Positions 8,981-16,173 of a DNA stretch of 22,734 nt are shown here, in pieces; positions within the stretch are counted from its first letter, which is position 1, and every line of letters starts with the position of its first letter. A program made the translations under genes and the position numbers. Origin of the DNA: DASRTE01 sp035316885 (GTDB lineage Bacteria; Actinomycetota; Actinomycetes; Jiangellales; Jiangellaceae); NCBI GenBank assembly GCA_035316885.1, contig DATHII010000113.1, forward strand, positions 1-22,734, read 5' to 3'. The notes beneath the pieces are model-generated. The model was not told the origin of the DNA. It did not search any database and saw nothing but the letters and a program-made list of their open reading frames with translations.

Positions 8981-9825
8981 CGCGTCGAACGGTCGCCCGA
9001 CGGGGAAACGCGGTTGCCGTTGAAGTACACCCGCCCGAGAACGGCCGCAAGCCGAGGAAAGCGCGGGACCGTACGCCAGGCGAAGGCGAGCGCCGGCTCG
9101 TGCACCTGCAGATGGGCGAATCGCCGCCAGGCCAGCGGCCAGCCCGAAGGCGGGCGCCAGTCGGCCGGACGCTGCCAGGCGTACACCTTGGCCCCGTCGC
9201 GCCAACGCGAGTTGCGGTCCTGATCGGCCGCCAGGTCGTAGATCAGCTCGTAACCGGGGTGGCTCCGGACGTAATGGCGCGTCGACTTGTCGACCTGTGG
9301 CCAGGACGTGTCATCGATCACGACGACCGCCTCGGTCGCGAGCCACGGCTCGGCGACGGCGAGGGCCAACCATTGCGCCAGCCGGGTGTGGGCACCGTCA
9401 TAGAAGTAAACCCCCACCGGCCCGGGAACCGCACCGCGGGGCAGCAGCCGGAATGCGTCGCCGCGAACGAACTGCACCCTCGTGTCGACCCCCCAGGATG
9501 CGAGAGTCTTCCGTACGACCTCGTGGCTCACGTCGGGATGCTGGTCGACGAACTCACGGAAGCTCTCGATCGCAGCGAACCTTCCGTGGCCATGATCGAG
9601 CATCGCGCCAATGAGCGACCGGCCTCGGTAGCTTCCGACCTCCAGGTACCACTCGTCCTCATCCAGGCAGCGGGCTGCGACGTTCAGCAGTGTGAGCGAG
9701 TGCGTGCTGGACATGCCTTCGACCTGGTCGACCACGCGATCGAAGCGCGAATCCAGCGGCGCGGCGTAGAGGTCGCCGCCGGGAAACTGGCCTTCCAGCT
9801 CCCGGCGGAAGCGCGCGATGTCCAT
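8977..9825 (-). CDS. Class I SAM-dependent methyltransferase (Methyltransf_24 type), first gene of AftD operon
   Basis: This 282-residue protein has a Rossmann methyltransferase core: WYLEVGSYRGRSLIGAML at residues 59-76 is the SAM loop, and AAIESFREF supplies the next acidic strand. GVYFYDGAHTRLAQW and AVVVIDDTSW form the later active-site strands. The YDGAH and IDD strings are typical of Methyltransf_24 enzymes, several of which act on sugars or small natural products. The ATG at 9825 is preceded by AGGAG eight bases upstream. The stop overlaps the AftD start by four bases. As the first gene of the unit it probably modifies the same glycan or lipid carrier; the substrate is not visible from sequence. 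Confidence 0.85.
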   Translation of the reverse strand: MDIARFRRELEGQFPGGDLYAAPLDSRFDRVVDQVEGMSSTHSLTLLNVAARCLDEDEWYLEVGSYRGRSLIGAMLDHGHGRFAAIESFREFVDQHPDVSHEVVRKTLASWGVDTRVQFVRGDAFRLLPRGAVPGPVGVYFYDGAHTRLAQWLALAVAEPWLATEAVVVIDDTSWPQVDKSTRHYVRSHPGYELIYDLAADQDRNSRWRDGAKVYAWQRPADWRPPSGWPLAWRRFAHLQVHEPALAFAWRTVPRFPRLAAVLGRVYFNGNRVSPSGDRSTR

Positions 9826-9995
9826 CCAGAAGGCTCCTGTCCCGACGACCGCGTCACCCTACCCTGCGCGTACTCTGCCCTCCGCGGACATACCGCTATC
9901 AAGGATGTGGTGTGGCCGTGTAGTCGGCTGTCTCGTCGCAGGCGACCTGCACCCACGGCGGGCGATGCCGCAGTCGGTCCAGAGCCAATTGTCTT
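9826..9995 (-). promoter_or_regulatory. Intergenic region: promoter zone of the AftD operon
   Basis: These 170 bases lie between the stop of the transglycosylase gene and the start of the methyltransferase, both on the minus strand. The promoter of the four-gene AftD unit should be here. A TAGGGT string about 40 bases upstream of the ATG at 9825 fits TANNNT, but no -35 partner stands out. No strong terminator hairpin was seen after the transglycosylase gene, so read-through is possible. Confidence 0.3.
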
Positions 9996-11129
9996 CTACG
10001 GTGCCGATGTCGGACACGACGTGGGCGATGGGCTCGGTGTCGGTGTCGGGGTCGAGTCGGGCGTCGGTGTGCCTGTCGGACTGGGCGTCGGCGTGGGAGT
10101 CGGTGTGTCTGTCGGACTGGGTGTCGGGGTCGGCGTCGGGGTCGGCGTGGGACAGCCGGTGGGGGTGGGCGAGGGCGACGGGGTCGGCGTGCCAGTCGGG
10201 CTCGGGGACGGAGTCGGAGTAGACGTCGGCGTGGGAGTCGGTGTCGGCGTGGGTGTCGGTGTCCAGGACGGTGTCACCGTCGGTGGCGTGCTCGGCGACG
10301 GCGATGCGGACGTGTCGTCACCCGGTTCTGCGTCGTCGGCGGGGACGGCCATCCCCGAGTCGTACGCATGGATCCAGCGGAGCACGTTGGCGACATAGGC
10401 GGCCGAGTGGTTGTAGCGAAGCAGCGCCTGCATCAGGCCCGCGGGCGTGGTCAGGTCGGCGGCACCGGCGCACAGGTAGTGCCCCGCCGAGACCGTCGCG
10501 TCGAAGACGTTGTTGGGGTCGGCCACGCCGTCGCCCGACCCGTCGGCGCCGAACATCGCCCAGGTGCCCGGGATGAACTGCATCGGTCCGACGGCGCGGT
10601 CCCACACGGCGTCGCCGTCCCACCGGCCGCCGTCCTTGTCCGAAATGGCCGCAACGGGCCCGACCCCGTTGAGGACGGGGCCGAGGATCGGCGGCACCGC
10701 GTCGCCGGCTGCCGTGACCCGGCCGCCCCTCGCGTGGCTGGACTCGATCTTGCCGATGCCGGCCAGGATCTGCCAGCGCAGTCCGCAGGAGGGATCTTCA
10801 CGGGCCAGGCGGTCGGCCGCGCGCTGGTAGGCCTCGAGCACCGTGGCCGGGATGGAAAGGTCGCCAATGGGCACGCGGCGGGAAGCCGGTACGACCTCAG
10901 GCTCGGCGTCCGGCGGCAGAGGTATGACGGCGGGATCGTCCGAGTCCGGGACGACCGGTGGCTCGCCTCGCTTGCCGTCGAGCACCAGTGCGGAGTACTG
11001 AGACGGCAGTGTCGTCACGAGCCAGTCGTCGGAGTCGCCCGCGCCCCCGGGGAGCACGGTGGCAGCCGGAACGACGAGGACGCATGCGCCGGCCAGAGCA
11101 CCCGCAACGGTGCGGAGTCTCGGCCCCAC
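9996..11129 (-). CDS. Secreted lytic murein transglycosylase with Pro/Thr/Ser-rich tail
   Basis: This 377-residue protein cleaves peptidoglycan glycan strands. A signal or anchor segment (VAGALAGACVLVVPAATVLP) occupies residues 8-27. An acidic, Pro-rich linker follows, then an MltB/SLT-like domain at about 92-262 containing WQILAGIGKIESSHARGG, with the likely catalytic Glu at 129. AVGPMQFIPGTWAMFGADG and ALLRYNHSAAYV are the other family signatures. The last 110 or so residues are a Pro-Thr/Pro-Ser repeat with two isolated CPT cysteines. The GTG at 11129 was chosen because AAGGGGG lies seven bases upstream and the signal peptide follows directly; the frame is open further upstream but unrelated in composition. 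The tail probably spans or embeds in the wall, as Pro/Thr tails commonly do. Confidence 0.86.
   Translation of the reverse strand: MGPRLRTVAGALAGACVLVVPAATVLPGGAGDSDDWLVTTLPSQYSALVLDGKRGEPPVVPDSDDPAVIPLPPDAEPEVVPASRRVPIGDLSIPATVLEAYQRAADRLAREDPSCGLRWQILAGIGKIESSHARGGRVTAAGDAVPPILGPVLNGVGPVAAISDKDGGRWDGDAVWDRAVGPMQFIPGTWAMFGADGSGDGVADPNNVFDATVSAGHYLCAGAADLTTPAGLMQALLRYNHSAAYVANVLRWIHAYDSGMAVPADDAEPGDDTSASPSPSTPPTVTPSWTPTPTPTPTPTPTSTPTPSPSPTGTPTPSPSPTPTGCPTPTPTPTPTPSPTDTPTPTPTPSPTGTPTPDSTPTPTPSPSPTSCPTSAP
10012..10310 (-). repeat. Imperfect hexamer-based tandem repeat encoding the Pro-Thr tail
   Basis: The plus strand reads as variants of GTCGGC/GTCGGT/GTGGGA for about 300 bases, translated on the minus strand as PT, PS and PTPTP runs. 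A longer-range unit is also visible: TGTCGGACTGGG begins at both 10074 and 10110, a 36-base step. GCGTGGGAGTCGGTGT recurs near 10091 and near 10229. Such arrays change length easily by slippage, so the tail is likely to vary between strains. Confidence 0.8.
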
Positions 11130-11280
11130 GACGCGGCCCCCTTTCGGTGTCCGCCGTCCTCCTCCGACGACGGTGCCACGTCCGCGGCCGTCCTGCCACC
11201 CCCTCGCCCACCTTGATCCGGTTTCGGGCGGCGTCGAGCGGGCGTCGATGCATTCGCCTGATTGCCGATCTCGACCTTCG
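11130..11280 (-). promoter_or_regulatory. Upstream region of the lytic transglycosylase gene
   Basis: About 150 bases precede the transglycosylase GTG on the minus strand. It contains the ribosome binding site AAGGGGG and several G-rich runs (GGGCGAGGGGGTGG). Cell-wall hydrolase genes in this phylum often carry c-di-AMP (ydaO) riboswitch leaders, so I looked for the conserved strings of that element and did not find them. No clear promoter hexamers were recognised. Confidence 0.3.
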
Positions 11281-11439
11281 CTACAGGGTTGTGAGCAGGA
11301 GGATGAGCGCCGCAGCGGCGATCCCCTCGACCAGCAGAGGTGTAGGCAGGTTCTTCGAGTCGTCTGCCCGGACATGCGCAACGACGGCAAGCAGGAAGTA
11401 GCAGATCACTCCGATCGCGGCAGCGACGCCTATGGGTGC
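11281..11439 (-). pseudogene. 3' remnant of a DoxX-like membrane protein gene
   Basis: The minus-strand frame ending in TAG at 11281-11283 reads APIGVAAAIGVICYFLLAVV followed by AHVRADDSKNLPTPLLVEGI and a final hydrophobic helix. This matches the last two helices of small DoxX-like proteins, including the AHxRxxD loop between them. Family members have about 110-130 residues; only about 52 are present. Upstream the frame stays open, but the residues (VVLRLCACADDVPGQS and before) are not membrane-like and lie antisense to the TetR remnant. No start codon with a ribosome binding site is present. I infer loss of the N-terminal half. Confidence 0.55.
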
Positions 11440-11490
11440 GGATTGGCCCGGAACATCGTCGGCGCACGCGCAAAGGCGCAGTACGACTCC

Positions 11491-11721
11491 CGTAGCAGGG
11501 ACTCGCTCGCTGCCGGTTTCGGCCGCACACGTCCGAACGTCGCGTCCCTCCTGGGACTGGGGAGCGACCAGGCCGGCCAGGACGCGGGCGGGTTGGTGCT
11601 TGCGCTGTTCTATGGTCTCTTGCTTCAGGTGTTACTCGATCCTGCCCTCGCCATTGACGGCGACCGGATGCAGCAGGCGCAGACTCCACTGCTCAGGGTG
11701 CTGCCCGAACGTCCGGATTAG
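11491..11721 (+). pseudogene. 3' remnant of a TetR-family regulator gene
   Basis: The plus-strand frame ending in TAG at 11719-11721 gives 76 residues typical of a TetR C-terminal ligand-binding domain: RSRDSLAAGFGRTRPNVASL, then a helix DAGGLVLALFYGLLLQVLLD and DGDRMQQAQTPLLRVLPE. The helix ending in a GLLLQxLLDP string is a frequent TetR hallmark. The N-terminal helix-turn-helix, normally about 50 residues near the start of a roughly 190-residue protein, is absent. The open frame upstream reads as antisense of neighbouring DNA. It ends two bases from the convergent polA stop. Confidence 0.5.
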
Positions 11722-11723
11722 CG

Positions 11724-14420
11724 TCAGTGGCCGGCGTCCTGCCAGGTGCGGCCCACACCGACCGAGACGTCCAGCGCCACCCGCAGCGGGTAGGCGGCGC
11801 CCATCTCGCGGCGGACGAGCTTCTCGACGGCTTCACGCTCGCCCGACGCCACCTCCAGCACGAGCTCGTCGTGGACCTGGAGCAGCATCCGCGAGCTCAG
11901 ACCCTCGGCCCGCAGCGCCGCGTCGACGCCGAGCATGGCGACCTTGATGATGTCGGCCGCCGAACCCTGGATCGGTGCGTTGAGCGCCATCCGCTCGGCC
12001 ATCTCGCGGCGCTGGCGGTTGTCGCTGGTGAGATCGGGCAGATAGCGACGGCGGCCCAGAATCGTCTCGGTGTAGCCCTCGTAGCGCGCCCGGTCGACCA
12101 CCTCGGCGAGGTAGTCGCGCACCCCCCCGAACCGCTCGAAGTACTCGTCCATCAGCGCCTGTGCCTCGCTGGCGTCGACGCCGAGCTGACGAGACAGGCC
12201 GTACGCGGACAGGCCGTAGGCAAGTCCGAAGTTCATCACCTTGATCCGGGCCCGCATGCTGCCTGTGACCTCGTCCGCGGGCACACCGAACACCCGCGCC
12301 GCGGTGACCGCATGGAAGTCCGTGCCCGAAGCGAACGCCTCGGCCAGGCCGTCGTCGTCGGACAGATGCGTCATGATCCGCATCTCGATCTGGCTGTAGT
12401 CGGCGCTGAGCAATGACTCGCACCCCGGGCCGACAATGAACGCCTCGCGGATCTGGCGGCCTTCGTCGGTGCGGATCGGGATGTTCTGCAGGTTCGGGTC
12501 CGTGGAGGACAGTCGCCCGGTCGACGCGATCGTCTGGTTGTACGTCGTCCGGATCCGGCCGTCGTCGTCGACGCTCTTGAGCAGCCCTTCGACCGTGACC
12601 CGCAGCCGTGATGCGTCTCGGTGGCGGAGCAGCGCCTCGAGGAACGGATGCTCCGTCTTGGAGTAGAGCTCGGCGAGCGCGTCGGCGTCGGTCGTGTAGC
12701 CGGTCTTCGTGCGCTTGGTCTTCGGCATCCCGAGGTCGTCGAAGAGCACGACCTGCAGTTGCTTCGGTGAGCCCAGGTTGACCTCGTGGCCGATCGCCGA
12801 GTAGGCGTCGTCGGCGGCCGTCTTCACCGCGTCGCCGAACGAGGACTCCAGCGACTCGAGCCGGTCGACATCGACGGCGACGCCCGCCCGCTCCATCGAC
12901 GCGAGCACGCCGACCAGCGGAAGCTCGACCTCGTCGAGCAGGCGGCGCCCGCCGCGCTTCTCGAGCTCGTCGTCGAGCACCCCGGCCAGGTCGAGCACGG
13001 CCCTGGCCCGGACCGCCTCGTCCTCGCCGGCCTTGGTCTCGTCGCCGCCGTCGAGGGAGAGCTGGAGCGCTCCGGCGCCGCCGTCCTCGGCACGCAGTTC
13101 GCGGTGCAGGAAGCGCAGGACCAGGTCGGCGAGGTCGTAGGAGCGCTGACCGGGCAGCGCCACGAAGGCGGACAGGGCGGTGTCGCTGGCCAGACCCTCG
13201 GTTGCCCAGCCGCGGGCGGCCAGCGCGTGCAGCGGGCCCTTCGCGTCGTGCAGCACCTTGGGCCGTTGTGGGTCGGCGAGCCAGGCCGCGATCGCGGCGT
13301 CGTCGCCCGGCGACAGCTCGGCCGGCTCGAACCAGGCCGCGGCGTCGTCACCAGCAGCCAGCGCGACCGTGGTGGCCTCGCCGGTCGCGCGGCTCCACAC
13401 GCCGCGCACCGACACCCCGACCCGGCCGGACTGGGCGTGGGCGGCCAGCCAGGAGGCTAGCTCGCCCTCGCCGAGGCGGACCACGTCGACCTCGAAGCCC
13501 TCGTCGGCCTCCGGCGTGGGCGCCTCCAGCGTCTGGTACAGCCGGTCGCGCAACACCCGGAACTCCAGCGTATCGAACAGCCGGTGCACCTCGTCGCGGT
13601 CCCACGGCCGCAGCGCGAGGTCGTCCATCCGGGCCTCCACCGGCACGTCGCGGACCAGCTCGGTCAGCTGCCGGTTCGTCAGCACTTGCGCCAGGTGGGC
13701 ACGGAGCAGATCGCCCGCCTTGCCCGTCACCTCGTCGGCATGCTCGACGAGCTCGTCGAGTGAGCCGTAATGCGCGACCCACCGGGCCGCGGTCTTCTCA
13801 CCCACGCCGGGAATGTTCGGCAGGTTGTCCGACGGGTCGCCACGCAGCGCCGCGTAGTCGGGGTACTGCTCCGGAGTCAGGCCGTACTTCTCCTGCAGCA
13901 CCTCCGGCGTCGTGCGGACGAGGTCGGACACGCCGCGACGCGGGTAGAGGACGGTGACGTGGTCGCCCACCAGCTGGTAGGCGTCGCGGTCGCCGGTGCA
14001 GATGAAGACATCGAAGCCCTCGGCCTGCGCCCGCGCGGTGAGCGTCGCGATGACGTCATCGGCCTCGTAGCCGTCCTTCTCGACCCACGGGATGCGCAGC
14101 GCGCCCAGGACCTCCTTGACCAGATCGACCTGGCCGGAGAACTCGGCTGGTGACGACGTCCGGTTGGCCTTGTACGCGGCGAACGTCTCGGTGCGGAACG
14201 TCTTGCGGGAAACGTCGAACGCCACCGCGACGTGGGTCGGCTGCTCGTCGCGTAGCACGTTGATCAGCATCGACGTGAAGCCGTAGACACCTTCGGTGTG
14301 CTGCCCTGTGGTGGTGACCATGTTCGCGTCCTTCAACGCGTAGAAGGCCCGGTAGGCCAGCGAGTGTCCGTCGAGCAGCAGCAGGCGCGAACGAGCGTCG
14401 GTGTCGACCACGGCGGCCAC
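11724..14420 (-). CDS. polA: DNA polymerase I
   Basis: This 898-residue protein performs gap filling and Okazaki-fragment primer removal. The 5'-nuclease domain (about 10-300) shows DGHSLAYRAFYAL, EADDVIATLTA, CTGDRDAYQL and RGDPSDNLPNIPGVGEKTA. The middle domain (about 315-500) is a degenerate 3'-5' exonuclease: where E. coli has the DxE acids this protein has VGVSVRGVWS, and KVLHDAKGPLH replaces the N-L-K-Y-D motif. The polymerase domain has motif A LLSADYSQIEMR near 673, the O-helix RIKVMNFGLAYG, and motif C QVHDELVLEV near 848. Loss of proofreading is usual in actinobacterial PolA. The GTG at 14420 has no good ribosome site. A second GTG at 14411, seven bases after TAGGGT, could be a leaderless start three codons in. 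Confidence 0.97.
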   Translation of the reverse strand: MAAVVDTDARSRLLLLDGHSLAYRAFYALKDANMVTTTGQHTEGVYGFTSMLINVLRDEQPTHVAVAFDVSRKTFRTETFAAYKANRTSSPAEFSGQVDLVKEVLGALRIPWVEKDGYEADDVIATLTARAQAEGFDVFICTGDRDAYQLVGDHVTVLYPRRGVSDLVRTTPEVLQEKYGLTPEQYPDYAALRGDPSDNLPNIPGVGEKTAARWVAHYGSLDELVEHADEVTGKAGDLLRAHLAQVLTNRQLTELVRDVPVEARMDDLALRPWDRDEVHRLFDTLEFRVLRDRLYQTLEAPTPEADEGFEVDVVRLGEGELASWLAAHAQSGRVGVSVRGVWSRATGEATTVALAAGDDAAAWFEPAELSPGDDAAIAAWLADPQRPKVLHDAKGPLHALAARGWATEGLASDTALSAFVALPGQRSYDLADLVLRFLHRELRAEDGGAGALQLSLDGGDETKAGEDEAVRARAVLDLAGVLDDELEKRGGRRLLDEVELPLVGVLASMERAGVAVDVDRLESLESSFGDAVKTAADDAYSAIGHEVNLGSPKQLQVVLFDDLGMPKTKRTKTGYTTDADALAELYSKTEHPFLEALLRHRDASRLRVTVEGLLKSVDDDGRIRTTYNQTIASTGRLSSTDPNLQNIPIRTDEGRQIREAFIVGPGCESLLSADYSQIEMRIMTHLSDDDGLAEAFASGTDFHAVTAARVFGVPADEVTGSMRARIKVMNFGLAYGLSAYGLSRQLGVDASEAQALMDEYFERFGGVRDYLAEVVDRARYEGYTETILGRRRYLPDLTSDNRQRREMAERMALNAPIQGSAADIIKVAMLGVDAALRAEGLSSRMLLQVHDELVLEVASGEREAVEKLVRREMGAAYPLRVALDVSVGVGRTWQDAGH

Positions 14421-14424
14421 CCTA
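14419..14424 (-). promoter_or_regulatory. Candidate -10 box (TAGGGT) at the polA start
   Basis: TAGGGT on the minus strand overlaps the annotated GTG at 14420 and lies seven bases before an in-frame GTG at 14411. That spacing suits a leaderless transcript starting at 14411, which would shorten PolA by three residues. No -35 element is apparent and the hexamer may be coincidental. Confidence 0.3.
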
Positions 14425-14498
14425 GCCGTGGTCGACGACAGCGCCGCGGCCCGTGCGGGCAGCCCCGGCCGGCCAGTGTCGACCGCCGCGCAGCCGGC

Positions 14499-15107
14499 TC
14501 AGCCGCGGGCGACCACGCGCCACGGCCGCTGCCTGCGGCCGTGGACCGCGGCCAGCCGCCGGCCCGGCTCGCCGAGCACCTCGGGCGCGACCAGCGGGCC
14601 GCCCGCAATGCGCCTGCGTAGCGCCGCCACAGGCACGGAGCGCTGCCCGACCAGCGGTCGTAGGCCGATCCGGGCAAGGAACCGGTTGGTCTCGCGGACG
14701 TTGGGGTTCACGTCGACCACGAGATGCTCGGCGTGGATCTCGACCGCCCACGACGCGGCCGCGTCGAGCAGGGACCGCCCGATGCCCCTGCGGCGGTGGT
14801 CGGCGAGGACGTGCAGGTAGCTGGCTCGGACGGCGAAGTCGTCGTGCAGCGGCGTGAGGGGCTCGCGGGCCAGGTAGACAGCCCCGACCACGATCTCGCC
14901 TTCGTCGACCGGGGTCACCGCAACGAGCAGACGCCGGTCGAGGTTGCCCTCGATCGCCTCCAGCCGGCAGGCGACGGCGGACGAGCTCGGCGGGATGGAC
15001 GTCCGACCGGGCACTCCGGCGACCATCAGCAGGTCGGCCCAGAGGCGGGCCAGCGCGTCCGCGTCGGCAGCGACCGCGTCCCGGACGCTCGCGCGGGTTC
15101 TGGCCAC
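14499..15107 (-). CDS. GNAT-family N-acetyltransferase
   Basis: This 202-residue protein has the acetyl-CoA binding core of GNAT enzymes. SYLHVLADHRRRGIGRSLLD at residues 97-116 contains the R-x-x-G-x-G type pyrophosphate loop (RRRGIG at 105-110). NVRETNRFLARIGLRPL near 136-152 is the usual C-terminal motif B. A basic tail of about 40 residues follows. The GTG at 15107 is chosen because GAGGAGG lies just upstream and the protein then begins ARTRASVRDAVAADADAL, a normal GNAT start; the frame is open for another 156 codons, but that part is antisense to the DUF554 gene. It lies 78 bases upstream of polA on the same strand. The acetyl acceptor is unknown. Confidence 0.88.
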   Translation of the reverse strand: MARTRASVRDAVAADADALARLWADLLMVAGVPGRTSIPPSSSAVACRLEAIEGNLDRRLLVAVTPVDEGEIVVGAVYLAREPLTPLHDDFAVRASYLHVLADHRRRGIGRSLLDAAASWAVEIHAEHLVVDVNPNVRETNRFLARIGLRPLVGQRSVPVAALRRRIAGGPLVAPEVLGEPGRRLAAVHGRRQRPWRVVARG

Positions 15108-15133
15108 GCTTCCTCCTCGAGGGCCGGCCGCCG

Positions 15134-15149
15134 CTACCGGCGCCGGTAG
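15134..15149. promoter_or_regulatory. Perfect 16-base palindrome between divergent genes; possible operator
   Basis: CTACCGGCGCCGGTAG equals its own reverse complement over all 16 bases. It lies 27 bases upstream of the acetyltransferase GTG and about 100 bases upstream of the DUF554 ATG, inside their shared divergent promoter region. An uninterrupted palindrome with no loop suits a dimeric regulator better than a transcription terminator. Confidence 0.45.
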
Positions 15150-15251
15150 GCTCGCCTGCTTGCTCCCCCGATGCATCCGGCGCACCGCCGGCCGCGCCCC
15201 GAAGCCTATGCCCCGTGCGCCACCCTCGCCATGCGAACCGGAGGAAGCGCC

Positions 15252-16034
15252 ATGTTCCGCGGATTCGGCACCGTCCTCAACGTCGTCACGGTCGTCGCCG
15301 GCGCCGGCATCGGACTGCTCCTGGGTCACCGGCTGCCCCAACGCACGCGCGATGTGGTCACCGACGGGCTCGGCCTGACCACGCTGCTGATCGCTGCCCT
15401 GTCGGCCGCAGCAGTGCTCGACGCCGACCTGGTCCGGCTGGTCGGTACCTCGGGAACGGTGCTGGTCGTGCTCGGGGCACTCGCCATCGGCGGAGTCGCC
15501 GGGTCGCTGCTGCGCATCGAGGCCCGCCTCGAGAGTCTCGGTGCCACGCTGCAGCGGCGGCTCTCCCGACCGCACCGCCGCGAGGGTCCGGTAGGGGCGC
15601 CACGCACCGACGGCGCCGACCGGCGCCGGTTCGTCGAGGGATTCGTCACGGCGTCGCTGGTCTTCTGTGTGGGCCCGCTGACCATCCTCGGCTCCCTGTC
15701 GGACGGGCTCGGCCTCGGGTATCAGCAGCTGGCGCTCAAGGCGGCACTCGACGGGTTCGCCGCCGTGGCCTTCGCCGCGTCGTTCGGGTGGGGCGTCATG
15801 GCCAGTGCTCTCGTCGTCGGCGCCGTCCAGGGCACGCTGACCGTGATTGGCCTGATCATCGGCGGGGTCCTCGACGCCGGCTACGTGGCGGCCCTCACCG
15901 CGGTCGGCGGTCTCATGCTCGTCGGAGTGGCACTGCGGCTGCTCCGGGTGAAGCCGCTGCCCGTAGGAGATCTCCTGCCGGCCCTGTTCGTCGCCCCGGC
16001 GCTGGTCGCCCTGGTCGCGGCGTTACGAGGGTGA
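15252..16034 (+). CDS. DUF554 (YqgA-like) integral membrane protein
   Basis: This 260-residue multi-pass membrane protein is somewhat longer than the usual 225-240. It opens FRGFGTVLNVVTVVAGAGIG, has the family string GLGLTTLLIAALSA, and later FVEGFVTASLVFCVGPLTIL and DGFAAVAFAASFGWGV. The expected pattern of about seven helices is visible, with a basic cytoplasmic-type loop at about 95-135. The ATG at 15252 follows GGAGGAA at a proper distance, so it is preferred over in-frame starts at 15171 and 15231. The function of the family is unknown; small-molecule transport has been suggested only from topology. It is divergent from the acetyltransferase and precedes the liv operon by about 140 bases. 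Confidence 0.88.
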   Translation: MFRGFGTVLNVVTVVAGAGIGLLLGHRLPQRTRDVVTDGLGLTTLLIAALSAAAVLDADLVRLVGTSGTVLVVLGALAIGGVAGSLLRIEARLESLGATLQRRLSRPHRREGPVGAPRTDGADRRRFVEGFVTASLVFCVGPLTILGSLSDGLGLGYQQLALKAALDGFAAVAFAASFGWGVMASALVVGAVQGTLTVIGLIIGGVLDAGYVAALTAVGGLMLVGVALRLLRVKPLPVGDLLPALFVAPALVALVAALRG

Positions 16035-16067
16035 AGTTTCGGAACGGACACGGCGGCCCGCCAAAAC

Positions 16068-16096
16068 GTGGCACCCTGCAGCACAGGGGCTATGCT
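16068..16096 (+). promoter_or_regulatory. Candidate promoter of the liv permease/ATPase operon
   Basis: GTGGCA (16068-16073), a 17-base spacer and TATGCT (16091-16096) form a plausible housekeeping promoter with four of six consensus bases in each box. It lies in the only gap before the operon and would give a leader of about 70 bases. The ten bases TATGCTCCCG recur upstream of the convergent binding-protein gene. Confidence 0.5.
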
Positions 16097-16158
16097 CCCG
16101 CCACCAGTCAACGGCGACGTCCCGTGCCTCGGCACTGGACGTGGCCCGACTCCAGACC

Positions 16159-16164
16159 GGAGGT
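16159..16164 (+). promoter_or_regulatory. Ribosome binding site fixing the livH start
   Basis: GGAGGT is a near-perfect Shine-Dalgarno sequence nine bases before the GTG at 16174. It lies downstream of the in-frame GTG at 16141 and so argues against that earlier start. The protein starting at 16174 begins directly with a signal peptide. Confidence 0.7.
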
Positions 16165-16173
16165 ACACCCCAG

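Noticed and set aside
10012..10310. CRISPR-like or satellite array
   Set aside because: There are no constant repeats with unique spacers; the periodicity is coding, giving a Pro-Thr tail in the same frame as the transglycosylase.
9100..10398. Long plus-strand frame with a Val-Gly repeat (GVGVGVG)
   Set aside because: It is the reverse of the methyltransferase gene and the transglycosylase Pro-Thr tail; no start site or domain supports it.
11130..11280. Possible c-di-AMP (ydaO) riboswitch before the wall hydrolase gene
   Set aside because: The conserved strings of that riboswitch were not found; only G-rich runs are present.
14499..15575. Acetyltransferase with a 156-residue N-terminal extension
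   Set aside because: The extension is antisense to the DUF554 gene and polar/low-complexity; a GTG with a strong ribosome site at 15107 gives a normal GNAT.
16141..16173. Earlier GTG start for LivH
   Set aside because: It would put 11 residues before the signal peptide and make the near-perfect ribosome site at 16159-16164 internal.
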